From Neoroseomonas alkaliterrae (GTDB lineage: Bacteria; Pseudomonadota; Alphaproteobacteria; Acetobacterales; Acetobacteraceae): DNA of 64,000 nt. Below the pieces are notes generated by a model that was not told where the DNA came from, searched no databases, and was given only the letters and a program-made list of their open reading frames with translations. Shown piece after piece: positions 36,009 to 44,829 of the stretch. The stretch's first letter is position 1, and the number at the start of each line of letters is the position of its first letter. The position numbers and the translations under genes are program-made. The stretch spans positions 1 to 64,000 of the forward strand of contig NZ_JACIJE010000004.1 in the NCBI RefSeq assembly GCF_014199195.1. Direction: 5' to 3'.

Positions 36009-36962
36009 GTGCGCCAGCCGGACCTCTCCATCCTCATCGCCGCCCATCGGGTGCAGGCCCTGGTGCCGGAGGCGGTGCGCTCCGTCCTCGCCCGCGCCGA
36101 GGGCGCGGCGGTGGAGGTGATCCTCGCCTCGGACGACGGCACCGACTACGCGCCCTGCCTGCCGCTCGACCCGCGCCTGCGCTTCACCGCCCCCGGCCCG
36201 GTCGCCACTGGCGCCTTCGCCGCGCGCAACCGCGCGCTCGCCATCGCGCGGGGGGCGCATGTGCTGATGCTCGACGGCGACGACGCGCTGGAAGGCCCGC
36301 CCGGGGCCATCGCGCGCGCCCTCGCCGAGGCGCGCGCCGCCGGCGCGGTGCTGCTGCCGAGCATCGTCCGCGACCCCGGCGGCGCGCCGCTGCGCCGCAT
36401 CCCCGAGCCCGGCACGCTCCGCTTCGGCTTCGCGCAATGGGCCGACGCCTTCGCCTCGCTGCACCTGCTGGTGCGGCGGGACCTCGCGCAGCCCTTCCGG
36501 CCCTTCCGCCTCATTGACGACGTGCTGTTCGACCTCGCGGCGCTGGCCGCTGCCGGGGGCAGCGTCCCGGTCGCGAGCGGACTTGCCTATCGCTACCAGC
36601 TCCGCGCCGGGCAGATGACGGACACCGCCGGCGCGCGCTTCGACGCCGAATATGCCGAGGCGCTGCGCCTGATCGCCCGCGACGGCGCCGGCCTCGGCCC
36701 CCACGCCCCCGCCGCGGCCGCCGTGCTGCGCCGCTGGCGCGCCATGAACCGGCTGGTCGGCGGCGGGGGCACGCGCCCCGCGCTCGGGAACTACCACCGG
36801 GCGGTGGCGGGATACCTGGCCGGGGCATGGCCGGCGGGACGGCGAGGGGCGGGCGGGGGAGGGCGCCGCCCTCCCCCGGACCCCCTCCCGCCAGAGGCCG
36901 AAGGGCCTCTGGACACCGGAAGCGGATCGGGGAGTGCGGGGAGGGGCAGGGCACGCCCATGA
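36009..36962 (+). CDS. Family 2 glycosyltransferase, tail encoded by a hairpin repeat
   Basis: 317 residues from the GTG at 36009. GT-A fold: DLSILIAAHRVQALVPEAV opens the domain, EVILASDDGTDY and HVLMLDGDDALEG supply the nucleotide-sugar and DxD-like motif, and RLIDDVLFDLAALAA lies where the catalytic base usually is. The acceptor is unknown. The last 35-40 residues (Gly/Arg/Pro-rich, PPPDPLPPEAEGPL) are encoded by two strong hairpins at 36855-36912, so the original stop was probably lost or the tail acquired when the repeat inserted. Divergent from the exported protein gene (105-base gap). Confidence 0.8.
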   Translation: MRQPDLSILIAAHRVQALVPEAVRSVLARAEGAAVEVILASDDGTDYAPCLPLDPRLRFTAPGPVATGAFAARNRALAIARGAHVLMLDGDDALEGPPGAIARALAEARAAGAVLLPSIVRDPGGAPLRRIPEPGTLRFGFAQWADAFASLHLLVRRDLAQPFRPFRLIDDVLFDLAALAAAGGSVPVASGLAYRYQLRAGQMTDTAGARFDAEYAEALRLIARDGAGLGPHAPAAAAVLRRWRAMNRLVGGGGTRPALGNYHRAVAGYLAGAWPAGRRGAGGGGRRPPPDPLPPEAEGPLDTGSGSGSAGRGRARP

Positions 36963-37072
36963 TCGCCGGAGCGCCGGCGGCGCCCCGTCCCGCATTCCCG
37001 GATTGATCCCTGGGTTTCCAAAGGCCCTTCGGCCTTCGGTGCGGAGAGGCCCGGAGAGGGCTACCCCTCTCC
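36855..37072. repeat. Cluster of four hairpins (REP-like intergenic element)
   Basis: Four near-perfect hairpins in 218 bases: 36855-36877 (10-base arms GGGGGAGGGC / GCCCTCCCCC), 36891-36912 (CCAGAGGCC / GGCCTCTGG), 37021-37036 (AAGGCC / GGCCTT with CTTC loop) and 37053-37072 (GGAGAGGG / CCCTCTCC). The second and third belong to larger inverted arms: 36896-36912 and 37018-37034 match as 17-base inverted copies with one mismatch. The element lies between convergent genes, overlaps the glycosyltransferase 3' end and probably also terminates both transcripts. REP-like identity is inference. Confidence 0.65.
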
Positions 37073-37081
37073 GCCACCTTC

Positions 37082-37285
37082 TCACATCTTCCGCGCCAGT
37101 TTCCGGGCCAGCAGCAGGCCGAGCCCGCCGCCGGCGGGGGCGGCGGGCAGGGCGATCAGCCAGCCCAGCGCGTGGTTCCCCGCCATGACCAGGGCGAGCC
37201 CGGCATAGAGCATCAGCCCGCCCACCAGGCTGCCGACCACGCCGGCCGTCAGCCCCAGAACCAGGATCTCGGATCGCGTCACCAT
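37082..37285 (-). CDS. Small two-helix membrane protein
   Basis: 67 residues. Two hydrophobic segments (about 7-34 and 38-60) are separated by GNHAL, with a basic C-terminus LARKLARKM in the cytoplasm. No family recognised. Its start is 29 bases from the -35 box of the divergent rpsD promoter. Codon use is like its neighbours, and a small membrane protein is a better reading than a shadow because no gene lies on the other strand. Confidence 0.65.
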   Translation of the reverse strand: MVTRSEILVLGLTAGVVGSLVGGLMLYAGLALVMAGNHALGWLIALPAAPAGGGLGLLLARKLARKM

Positions 37286-37314
37286 GCCGCGCGACTAGGC
37301 GCGCGATGCGGGGT

Positions 37315-37343
37315 TTGACAAGCCCGCCCCGCGCGCGTATGCG
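37315..37343 (+). promoter_or_regulatory. rpsD promoter
   Basis: TTGACA (perfect -35) at 37315-37320, a 17-base spacer and TATGCG at 37338-37343. This is the clearest sigma-70-type promoter in the window. It gives a leader of about 135 bases containing a GC stem with a TTCG loop (around GGGCCTTCGGGG at 37370-37381), a candidate site for S4 autoregulation. Confidence 0.75.
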
Positions 37344-37484
37344 GCCGACTCCTTCCGGGAACGTGGACGGGCCTTCGGGGTCCGCGCCCGCCGCTGCCCA
37401 TGCCGGGCAGGGGCCTACCGGGACAACAGCCCTGCGGGGCACAGCGAAGAAGGCCCGACCGCGCAAGGCGGCGGGAAGCAGCGC

Positions 37485-38102
37485 ATGACGAAGCGCGCCG
37501 AATCCAAGTACAAGATCAACCGCCGCCTCGGCGTGAACCTCTGGGGCCGCGCCAAGTCTCCGGTCGCCAAGCGCGAATACGGCCCCGGCCAGCATGGCCA
37601 GCGCCGCAAGCAGAAGCCGACCGACTTCGGCGTGCAGCTGATGGCCAAGCAGAAGCTCAAGGGCTACTACGGCAACATCGGCGAGAAGCAGTTCCGCAAG
37701 TATTACGAGGAGGCCGTGCGCCGCAAGGGTGACACCTCCGAGAACCTGATCGAGCTGCTCGAGCGCCGCCTCGACGCCGTGGTATACCGCATGAAGTTCG
37801 CGGTCACCCCCTTCGCCGCCCGCCAGTTCGTCAACCACGGGCATGTGACGGTCAACGGCAAGCGGGTGAACATCCCCTCCTACCTCGTGAAGGACGGCGA
37901 CCAGATCGAGGTCAAGGAGAAGTCGAAGCAGCTCGTCGCGGTGCTGGATGCCGCCCAGAGCAGCGAGCGCGACGTGCCCGAATACATCGAGGTGGACCAC
38001 CGCGCGATGCGCGGCAAGTTCCTCCGCGCGCCGAAGCTCTCCGACGTGCCCTACCCGGTCCAGATGGAACCGAACCTCGTCGTCGAGTTCTACAGCCGCT
38101 GA
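37485..38102 (+). CDS. rpsD: 30S ribosomal protein S4
   Basis: 205 residues, usual length. S4 nucleates 30S assembly on 16S rRNA and takes part in decoding fidelity. Visible are [19 protein letters not shown] at the N-terminus and the S4 RNA-binding domain [14 protein letters not shown]...[17 protein letters not shown]. It is monocistronic here, as in most alphaproteobacteria, with its own strong promoter and long leader. Confidence 0.98.
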   Translation: MTKRAESKYKINRRLGVNLWGRAKSPVAKREYGPGQHGQRRKQKPTDFGVQLMAKQKLKGYYGNIGEKQFRKYYEEAVRRKGDTSENLIELLERRLDAVVYRMKFAVTPFAARQFVNHGHVTVNGKRVNIPSYLVKDGDQIEVKEKSKQLVAVLDAAQSSERDVPEYIEVDHRAMRGKFLRAPKLSDVPYPVQMEPNLVVEFYSR

Positions 38103-38591
38103 CATTCCGCGGGCCCTGCCCCGCCCATGCCGGCGCGCCGTGGCCCATGCCGCGGCGCGCTTCGCATGCGTGGGGATGGGGTGCGGGTTCGTCCGGCAAG
38201 GTGGTGCAGGGGCCGCGTTCCGGGCGGAGAAGCGGTTGCCCGGCTGGCGCGCCCCGACCTCGCTGCGGAGGCGGATGAACCCCGCCCTGACCGCCGCTGC
38301 CCACCGCCGCGCCTGGACCCGCCGCGCACCGCCCCGCATGGCGGCGCGGCAGCCCCGATGGCCAGGACCGGCAGGCGACGGCCTATCCCTCATCCGCCGC
38401 CCGCCAGTCGCGGTGGTCACGCGGCTCGGCCGACATCCGCCGGGCAACGGCCTCGGCCTTCGTGTGCGGCCTCCCTCGCGAACGGGAATGCCGAACCTCC
38501 CCGCGGCATGAGGCCCGTCCCGGCTTCTCGCCGCGCTTGCCCCGCGCCACTCTGCCGCCGAGGACGGCACAGCGGAGCGGAACCGCCGACC
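38103..38591. other. 489-base gap after rpsD
   Basis: No gene supported; open frames here are Arg/Pro/Ala-rich and lack ribosome sites. GC-rich palindromic words such as CCGCGG recur, but no single hairpin stands out as terminator. The right end should contain the methyltransferase promoter; no boxes recognised. Confidence 0.5.
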
Positions 38592-39245
38592 ATGCGCGAC
38601 CTGCACGCCGGGGCCGGCCCGGCCGACGGAACCACCTTCACGCGGGACTGGTTCAGCCGCTGCATCCCGGCCTGGAGGGATCTCCTGCCGCGCGTCATGC
38701 CGCGCCCCGCCCGCATCCTCGAGATCGGCGCCTTCGAGGGGCGCGCGACCTGCTTCATGCTCGAAACCGTGCTCCCGCCCGATGCGGATGGCGAGATCCA
38801 CTGCGTGGACACCTGGCAGGGCGGGGCCGAGCATGCCGGCATCGCCATGACCGAGGTGCTGGAGCGCTTCCGCGCCAATGTGCGCGCGACGCTGAGGCGC
38901 TGCGGCCGCCATCGCGTCATCACCCACTGCAAGCCCTCCGCGGCAGCCTTGCTCGGGCTGCTCGGGCAGGGCTTCGCCGGGCGGTTCGACCTCGCCTATG
39001 TGGACGGCTCGCACCAGGCGCCGGACGTGCTGGAGGATCTGGTGCTGGCCTTCCGCCTGCTCCGCCGCGGCGGGCTGATGATCTGCGACGACTACGCCTG
39101 GCAGCGCCAGGCGCCGGGCGCCGAGGATGTGCTGGACACGCCGAAAATCGCGGTGGATGCCTTCACGACGATCTACCGGCGGCGCCTGCGCCTGCCGGAA
39201 TGGCCGAGCAGCTACCAGGTCGCGCTGGTCAAGACGGTGGAATAG
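38592..39245 (+). CDS. Class I SAM-dependent methyltransferase
   Basis: 217 residues from the ATG at 38592 (the open frame upstream is non-coding in character). Methyltransf_24-like: motif I is ARILEIGAFEGRATCFML, an acidic EIHCVDTWQGG follows, and FDLAYVDGSHQAPDVLEDL plus GGLMICDDYAW are the family's C-terminal half. Such enzymes are often found with glycosyltransferase and surface-polysaccharide genes and methylate sugars or O-linked substrates; the substrate is unknown. Stands alone between two long gaps. Confidence 0.82.
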   Translation: MRDLHAGAGPADGTTFTRDWFSRCIPAWRDLLPRVMPRPARILEIGAFEGRATCFMLETVLPPDADGEIHCVDTWQGGAEHAGIAMTEVLERFRANVRATLRRCGRHRVITHCKPSAAALLGLLGQGFAGRFDLAYVDGSHQAPDVLEDLVLAFRLLRRGGLMICDDYAWQRQAPGAEDVLDTPKIAVDAFTTIYRRRLRLPEWPSSYQVALVKTVE

Positions 39246-39940
39246 GGCCGTCCCCGTCCGCCCGGGCGCGCGGCACCGCCTCCGTCCCCGCGCTTCGCCC
39301 GCATACGGCCCGGATCGGTGATCCGGCCTGATCCGGAGCCGCCCTCCGGCCCCTGCCGCTTCGCCCGGGGTGCGGGAACCCCGCCGGAGCGCGAAGGCGC
39401 GGCGACCGCGCAGGCGAGCCGCCTCGGCCGCTTGACCCGGCGTCGGGCGCGGTCCCCGCCACCGTCGGTGGCGCCTTTCCGCCCCGCCAGGCGGTGCGCG
39501 CGCCGGCATTGCGAGGCTCCGCGCATCGGGCCGTGCCGGCCAGGAACAAGGGACTCCGGCCTCCTGCCCGCGCCGCAGGCCCCGCGTCGGACCCGTCCCC
39601 GGCCATTTCCCCCGGGCGGCGATCCAGACCGCGCCGGGCGCCCGCCGTTGACAAGGCCCCGTGCCGCTCCGGCCCGCCGCGAGGCCCTCGACTGACACCG
39701 CGCGCCGAAGGCCCCCGGCAGGGCCCATCCCCCAGGCGATCCGGATACGCATCCTCCGGGTCCGTCCCTCGGCTGTCTTGGCAGGATGTGGCAGGGATCC
39801 ACCGAACGAGGGAAGGATATTGCAGAGTTCGGGGCAAACGGGGTAAACGCTTCTTGCACCGTCATGCCCGCCGGGATGGCGGCGCATCCTCCGCGCCGCC
39901 GCCCCGGCGCGTCCCTTCGGCCGAGGAGACCAGGGGTGCC
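39246..39940. other. 695-base non-coding gap
   Basis: No gene supported on either strand: every frame is Arg/Pro-rich with no family pattern. A short hairpin CCGGATC-GGT-GATCCGG at 39310-39326 could end the methyltransferase transcript. The last 120 bases are the least GC-rich (GGATATTGCAG, CAAACGGGGTAAACG) and probably contain the promoter of the cupin gene, but no -10/-35 pair is convincing. Confidence 0.5.
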
Positions 39941-40462
39941 ATGAACGTCATCGCCGCCCGCTCGCGCCTCGAAGCCCTGATCGCCTCGGTCGAGGCCGCG
40001 CTCGCCGCCGCGGATGGCGACCCCTCGGGCGCGGTGGCCGCGGCCATGGCGCCGCATGTCGCGGACCCGCTGCTGCTGCTCGGCCGCGACTGCCCCTGCC
40101 GCGCCGAGACCTATGTCCGCCACCTGCTGCACGAGGACGCCGCCGGCGGCTGGGCCATCGCCGCGCTGGTCTGGCGGCCGGGCCAGATGTCGCCTGTCCA
40201 TGGCCACCATGTCTGGTGCGCCGTCGGCGTGCATCGCGGCATCCTCACCGAGACCTTCTACACCCCCGGCCCGGATGGCGCCGCCCCGACGCCCTGCGGC
40301 ACCGTGCTGCGCCGCCCGGGGGAGATCACCTCCGGCCCGCCGCGCGAGGACGCGATCCACCGCCTCGCCAATCTCGGCACCGAGACGGCCATCTCGATCC
40401 ACGCCTACGGCCTGCCCTATGCGCGTTTCTGCAGCGACCTGAACCGCGTCTACGCGGCCTGA
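39941..40462 (+). CDS. Cysteine dioxygenase-family cupin protein
   Basis: 173 residues from the ATG at 39941 (GAGGAGA upstream). Thiol-dioxygenase cupin: metal ligands are the two His in SPVHGHHVWCAVGV, followed by RGILTETFY, and a third His in ISIHAYG, the 3-His iron site of CDO and 3-mercaptopropionate dioxygenase. These enzymes oxidise a thiol to a sulfinate with oxygen. The substrate (cysteine or mercaptopropionate) cannot be decided. The sulfate-activation genes are 5 kb away on the other strand, with no obvious link. Confidence 0.82.
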   Translation: MNVIAARSRLEALIASVEAALAAADGDPSGAVAAAMAPHVADPLLLLGRDCPCRAETYVRHLLHEDAAGGWAIAALVWRPGQMSPVHGHHVWCAVGVHRGILTETFYTPGPDGAAPTPCGTVLRRPGEITSGPPREDAIHRLANLGTETAISIHAYGLPYARFCSDLNRVYAA

Positions 40463-40819
40463 GCGCAAGCCGCGCCGCCCCCCGGGCCGCCGGGCGCGAC
40501 CCGGCGCCGTGGCCCGCCAGCACGCCGCGCCGTGGCGCCTTCGCGCGCCTTGGCTTGCGCCCGGCGTGGGGTGCCGCCGCCTTCCGGCCGGACGCCCGGC
40601 GCTCGGCCACGGCGCCGGGTGTCCCGCGCGCCGGTCCGCGCCGCCGGGCATCGCGCCGATGAGCGCAGGGCTGGTCGCCGCCGCACCCCCGGCCCACCGC
40701 GTCAGGCACCGGGCACGCGCCGATTCCCTTGCGCGGATGCCCCCCGCGCCGTGCGCGCAGGCCAGATCCGCGCCACAGCGACGTATCCGCCGGGCGCCGC
40801 CGCGTGCAGGCTGCGGGCG
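40463..40819. other. 357-base gap before the EamA gene
   Basis: Extremely GC-rich, with scattered palindromic words; no gene, terminator or promoter can be supported. Confidence 0.45.
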
Positions 40820-41710
40820 ATGAATCCGAAGATCCTGCTCGGCCTCGCCCTCGGCGTCGCCTCCTCCGTCATCTGGGGCGGGCATGCGGTGGTGGCGCGG
40901 CCCGCGCTCGCCGGGCAGGGCTTCCATCCGCTCGACCTCGCCGCCTTCCGCTACGCGCCGGCCGCGCTGATCCTCGCCCCGCTCGCCTGGCGGGCGCGCG
41001 CGGCGCTGGCGCGCATCGGGCTTGCGCGCCTGCTCGCCCTCGCGGTCTTCGGCGGCGCGCCGAACCTGCTGCTGTTCCTCACCGCCCTCGTCTATGCGCC
41101 GGCCGCCCATGGCGGGACCATCGCGCCCATGACGGTGCCCATCGCCGGCGCGCTGCTCGCCATCCCGCTCATCCGCGAATGGCCGAGCCGCGGGCGCGCC
41201 GCCGCCCTCGGCGTGATGGCCGCGGGCGTGCTGCTGATCGGCTGGGACGGCGTGGCCGGCGCGCATCCCGGCGCCTGGCGCGGCGACATCCTGCTCGTGC
41301 TCGCCGGCGGCACCTGGGCGGTCTTCACGCTGCTGCTGCGCCGCTGGCAGGTGCCCGCGATCCCCGCCACGGCGGCGGTGACCATCCTCTCCGCGCTCGC
41401 CATCCTGCCCGCCTGGATGCCCTACCGCGCGGCGGAGGTGCTGGCCCTGCCGCCCGGCGCCGTGCTGCTGCACCTCGCGACGCAGGGCCTCGTGCTCGGC
41501 GCGCTCGCGATGTTCCTCTATGCCCGCGCGGTGGAGTTGCTCGGACCGACGCGCGCGGCCACCCTCTCGATCATGGTGCCCGTGACCGCGCTGCTCCTCG
41601 CCGCCCTGCTGCTGCACGAACCCATCTCCCTGCTGCAGGGAATGGGCGCCTCGCTCACCGTCGGCGGCATGCTCGCCGCGGTGCTCTTCACCGGAAGGAA
41701 GACGGCATGA
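40820..41710 (+). CDS. EamA-family (DMT) transporter
   Basis: 296 residues, ten predicted transmembrane helices in two EamA halves. Family features: SSVIWGGHAVVARPAL in helix 1, FRYAPAALILAPLAW, a PMTVPIAGALLAIPL end of half one, and LSIMVPVTALLLAALLLHEP near the C-terminus. Drug/metabolite superfamily exporters move amino acids, nucleosides or polyamine-like compounds. The stop overlaps the next ATG (ATGA), tying it to an amine-oxidase-like flavoprotein, so export or import of an amine or amino acid is a fair guess. Confidence 0.88.
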   Translation: MNPKILLGLALGVASSVIWGGHAVVARPALAGQGFHPLDLAAFRYAPAALILAPLAWRARAALARIGLARLLALAVFGGAPNLLLFLTALVYAPAAHGGTIAPMTVPIAGALLAIPLIREWPSRGRAAALGVMAAGVLLIGWDGVAGAHPGAWRGDILLVLAGGTWAVFTLLLRRWQVPAIPATAAVTILSALAILPAWMPYRAAEVLALPPGAVLLHLATQGLVLGALAMFLYARAVELLGPTRAATLSIMVPVTALLLAALLLHEPISLLQGMGASLTVGGMLAAVLFTGRKTA

Positions 41711-43011
41711 CCACGCCGCCCCCGATGCCCCCGAGCCTCTGGGCCGCGACCGCCCCGCCCGCGCCCGCCACCACGCCCTTCGCAGGCGGCGCGCGCACCG
41801 GCGTCGCGGTCATCGGCGGCGGCTTCACCGGCCTCTCGGCCGCGCTGCACCTCGCCGAGGCGGGCGTTCCCGTCACCCTGCTCGAACAGGCCGAGATCGG
41901 CTGGGGCGCCTCGGGGCGCAACAACGGCCAGGTCATCCCGACCCTTTCTCGCCTCGATCCCGACGAGATCGTCGCCGCCGTCGCGCCGGAGCATGGCGGG
42001 CGCGACAAGGGCGAGGAACTCGTCGGCCTGATCCGCGACAGCGCCGCGCTCACCTTCGACCTCATCCGCCGCCACGGCATCGAGGCGGAGGCGGTGCAGA
42101 ACGGCTGGATCCAGCCCGCGCATCGCGAATCCCGCCTGCGCCTGTCCGAGAAGCGCGCCGAGCAGTGGGGCCGCCGCGGCGCGCCGGTGCGCCTCTATTC
42201 GCGCGCCGAGATGGCTGCGCTGACCGGCACCGACCACTGGTTCGGCGGCTGGGGCAATGCGACCGGGGGGCGGATCAACCCGCTCGGCCTCGCCCGCGGC
42301 CTCGCCGCGGCGGCGATGCGCGCGGGCGCCGTCATCCATACCGCGAGCCCCGCCGCGGGCATCGAGAAGGGGGCGGATGGCTGGCGCGTCGTGACGCCGC
42401 GCGGCGTGCTCACCGCCGATCGCGTGATCGTCGCGACCCACGCCTACACGGGCGATGTCTGGCCGGGGCTCAAGCGCACCATCGTGCCCGTGCGCTCCTA
42501 CCAGATGGCGACCTCGGTGCTGTCGGACAACATCCGCAAGACCATCCTGCCCGAGGGCCATGCGCTGTCGGACACGCGGGGCGATCTCTACTTCTACCGC
42601 TTCGACGCCAATGGCCGGCTCGTCACCGGCGGCGGGCTGATCCTGCCCTTCGGCTGGGACAGCCGCATCCGCGCCCGCATCGCCGAGCGTGTGCGCCGCG
42701 TCTTTCCCCAGATCGGCGAGGTGCGCTTCGACTATGTGTGGTGGGGCTATGTCGCCGGCACGGCCGACCGCATGCCGCATCTCTACGAGCTCGCCCCTGG
42801 CGTTCTGTCCTGGACGGGCTGCAACGGGCGCGGCGTCGCACTCGCCGTCGCGCTGGGGCGGGAACTGGCGAAGGCGAGCAGCGGCACGCCCTATCGCGAC
42901 ATCGCCGCACCGGTGGAGACGCGGCTGCGCACCATCCCCGGCCATGCCTTCCGCGCCCTCGGCATCGCCTGGAACCAGGCGAAATTCCGCCGCATGGATG
43001 ACCGTGACTGA
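41707..43011 (+). CDS. FAD-dependent oxidoreductase, gamma-glutamylputrescine-oxidase-like (DAO family)
   Basis: 434 residues. GVAVIGGGFTGLSAALHLAE is the FAD dinucleotide fold, followed by GWGASGRNNGQVIP, the block seen in PuuB/OrdL-type oxidases. The C-terminal half has LYFYRFDANGRLVTGGG and GYVAGTADRMPHLYEL, then WTGCNGRGVALAVALG for FAD. These enzymes oxidise secondary or primary amines of amino-acid or polyamine derivatives to aldehyde, ammonia and H2O2. Coupled to the upstream EamA gene by ATGA; the downstream gene starts 14 bases before its stop. Confidence 0.87.
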   Translation: MTTPPPMPPSLWAATAPPAPATTPFAGGARTGVAVIGGGFTGLSAALHLAEAGVPVTLLEQAEIGWGASGRNNGQVIPTLSRLDPDEIVAAVAPEHGGRDKGEELVGLIRDSAALTFDLIRRHGIEAEAVQNGWIQPAHRESRLRLSEKRAEQWGRRGAPVRLYSRAEMAALTGTDHWFGGWGNATGGRINPLGLARGLAAAAMRAGAVIHTASPAAGIEKGADGWRVVTPRGVLTADRVIVATHAYTGDVWPGLKRTIVPVRSYQMATSVLSDNIRKTILPEGHALSDTRGDLYFYRFDANGRLVTGGGLILPFGWDSRIRARIAERVRRVFPQIGEVRFDYVWWGYVAGTADRMPHLYELAPGVLSWTGCNGRGVALAVALGRELAKASSGTPYRDIAAPVETRLRTIPGHAFRALGIAWNQAKFRRMDDRD

Positions 43012-43861
43012 GGTCGCGCTCGCCACCTCCATCCCGCCCTCCCTGGCCCTCGGCGCCTCGCCCGAGGGCGCGCGCCGGGCCGTCTGGGCCGCCTCCTGCC
43101 TTGCCTCCTGGCCCGGCGGGGGATGGCGCGTCCTGTCGCTGAACCCGGAGGCGGAACTGCCGCTGCTGCCCGCCCTGCCCGCTGGCGTCGTCGCCGCACC
43201 GGCAGGCCCCGGCGTGGCCGAGGCCTATGGCCGCCCCGGCGCCTGGATCGCCGAAGCGCTGGCCGGGGCCGTGGCCACGGGGGCGGAGGTGGTGGGGCTC
43301 GTCAACGCCGATATCCGCCTCGACCTCGACCCGGCCGCCCGCGCCGCCATCGCCGCGCGGGCGCGCGAGGGGATGCTCGCCTTCAACCGCATGGAGCTTG
43401 CGCATCCGGCGCAACAGGACGGGGCCTTCTACCGCTACGGCTACGATCTCGTGCTGATGCCGCGGGCGATGGCGGCGAGGCTCGACCTTGCCGGCTTCGC
43501 CTTCGGCGTGCCGTGGTGGGACTACTGGATCCTGCTCGACGCGCTGACCCAGGGGCTGCCGGCCTCGGTGGTCTGGTGCCCGGGGGTGCGCCACCTGGCC
43601 CATGCCCAGGCGTGGCGCATGGGCGCCTGGCGGCGCGGCCTCGCGCTGATCGCGGCGCGGCTGCCCGGCCGCCGGGACGCGCTGGCCGCGCTCGGAGCCG
43701 GGCCGGTCGCCCTCGCCCTGGCGGATCTGCTCGCCGCCCTTGGCGGGGACGCGCCTGAGGGCATCGGCCTCGCCGAGATCATCGAGCGCGCCGGCACGCG
43801 CTTCGGGCTCGAGATCGTCCGCCTTGCCGAGCGCGACGCCTGGAGCCTCGACGGCCCATGA
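42998..43861 (+). CDS. Uncharacterised glycosyltransferase-like protein
   Basis: 287 residues from the ATG at 42998, inside the end of the oxidase gene. ATSIPPSLALGASPEGARR begins the conserved part, then GWRVLSLNPEAELPLLPAL and EVVGLVNADIRLDLDP, where NADI may be a DxD-like metal/nucleotide-sugar motif. RYGYDLVLMPRAMAARLDLA and FGVPWWDYWILLDAL are further conserved-looking stretches. I know this pattern only from proteins found beside glycosyltransferases; catalysis is unproven. The TGA overlaps the next ATG. Confidence 0.7.
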   Translation: MTVTEVALATSIPPSLALGASPEGARRAVWAASCLASWPGGGWRVLSLNPEAELPLLPALPAGVVAAPAGPGVAEAYGRPGAWIAEALAGAVATGAEVVGLVNADIRLDLDPAARAAIAARAREGMLAFNRMELAHPAQQDGAFYRYGYDLVLMPRAMAARLDLAGFAFGVPWWDYWILLDALTQGLPASVVWCPGVRHLAHAQAWRMGAWRRGLALIAARLPGRRDALAALGAGPVALALADLLAALGGDAPEGIGLAEIIERAGTRFGLEIVRLAERDAWSLDGP

Positions 43862-44829
43862 CCACCGCTCCCGCCTGGCGCCGCCGCGTGGTGCAGGACA
43901 TGCTCTTTCCCGTCGCGGGCAGCGGGTGGCACGCGCCCGAACTGCACGGGGTGCAGGGCTGGCGCTGGAGCGGGCCCGGTCGGCTGTCCATCCTCCGCCT
44001 GTCGATCCCTCCGGGCCCCGGCCGGGCCGAGGCGCAGATCGTGCTCGATGCGCACGAGGCGCTGCCGCCCGTCGCCATCTTCCTGGACGGGCGGCCGCTC
44101 GACATCGCGGCCCGGCGCGTGGGGGATGTCGCGCTTCTTCGCTGCGGCTGGGACGGGGGGGCGCGACGCGCGGCGCCGCAGGCCGAGTTCTGGTTCCTCT
44201 GCGACCGGATGCGGGACCTGCCCGCGCCGGGGCGGGGAATGCGCCGCGTCGGCTTCCGCCTCTCCTGCCTGAGCGTCGAGGCGGCCGCGGACGGCCCCCC
44301 GCCCGGCGAGCACGGGCTCGCGCTGATCGCCGGCCGGCGGCTGCTTGCGGCGCGCCTTGCCGCCGAGCCCGGCCAGGCGAGGCTCGCATTCCGGACGGAG
44401 GGGGCGGCACGGCTGCTCGAGATGCGCCTCGAAGGCGCGCGGCTCGGGGCCGATCCGCAGCCTGCCCTGCTGGCCCGCCTGCGCGCCGGCAGCGAGGACG
44501 AGATGCGCCTCTCCCTCGGTCCGGCCGACGGGGCATCGCGGCTTGAGGGCGGCCTTGCGCCCGCGGGCGGGCTCGTCCTTTCGCCGCTGCCCGATCCGCA
44601 TGGGGCGGCGCTGGTCGCGCGCCTGCTCGCGGCTCTGCCGCGCGCCTACGCGAACTGGCTCGACGCGGCGCTGGCCGGCGCGGCGCCGGATGCCGATCTC
44701 CTGGCCTTCTGGAAGCGCGCTCTCGACCGTCTCGCGCTCGCGGCCGAGGCCGCGCTCGCGGTCCATCTCGCGGAGAACGACGAGTTGTTCGCGGCCCCGT
44801 CGCGCGCCTTCGCCTGGCCTGCGGGCTGA
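43858..44829 (+). CDS. Uncharacterised protein, possible beta-sandwich plus helical tail
   Basis: 323 residues, start overlapping the previous stop (ATGA). The first third (GSGWHAPELHGVQGWRWSGP, then alternating hydrophobic strands) resembles the N-terminal sandwich domain that decorates some glycosyltransferases. The middle is Arg/Leu/Ala/Gly-rich; the C-terminus is helical with LAFWKRALDRLALAAEAAL. No signal peptide and no catalytic motif. Likely works with the preceding glycosyltransferase-like protein; role unknown. Confidence 0.68.
   Translation: MTTAPAWRRRVVQDMLFPVAGSGWHAPELHGVQGWRWSGPGRLSILRLSIPPGPGRAEAQIVLDAHEALPPVAIFLDGRPLDIAARRVGDVALLRCGWDGGARRAAPQAEFWFLCDRMRDLPAPGRGMRRVGFRLSCLSVEAAADGPPPGEHGLALIAGRRLLAARLAAEPGQARLAFRTEGAARLLEMRLEGARLGADPQPALLARLRAGSEDEMRLSLGPADGASRLEGGLAPAGGLVLSPLPDPHGAALVARLLAALPRAYANWLDAALAGAAPDADLLAFWKRALDRLALAAEAALAVHLAENDELFAAPSRAFAWPAG

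Noticed and set aside
38127-38591. N-terminal extension of the methyltransferase frame
   Set aside because: The extension is Arg/Pro/Ala-rich with no conserved pattern; the ATG at 38592 begins the recognisable protein.
39779-39793. TGGCAGGATGTGGCA as a sigma-54 promoter
   Set aside because: Spacing between the GG and GC elements is one base short and the TTGC half is TGGC.
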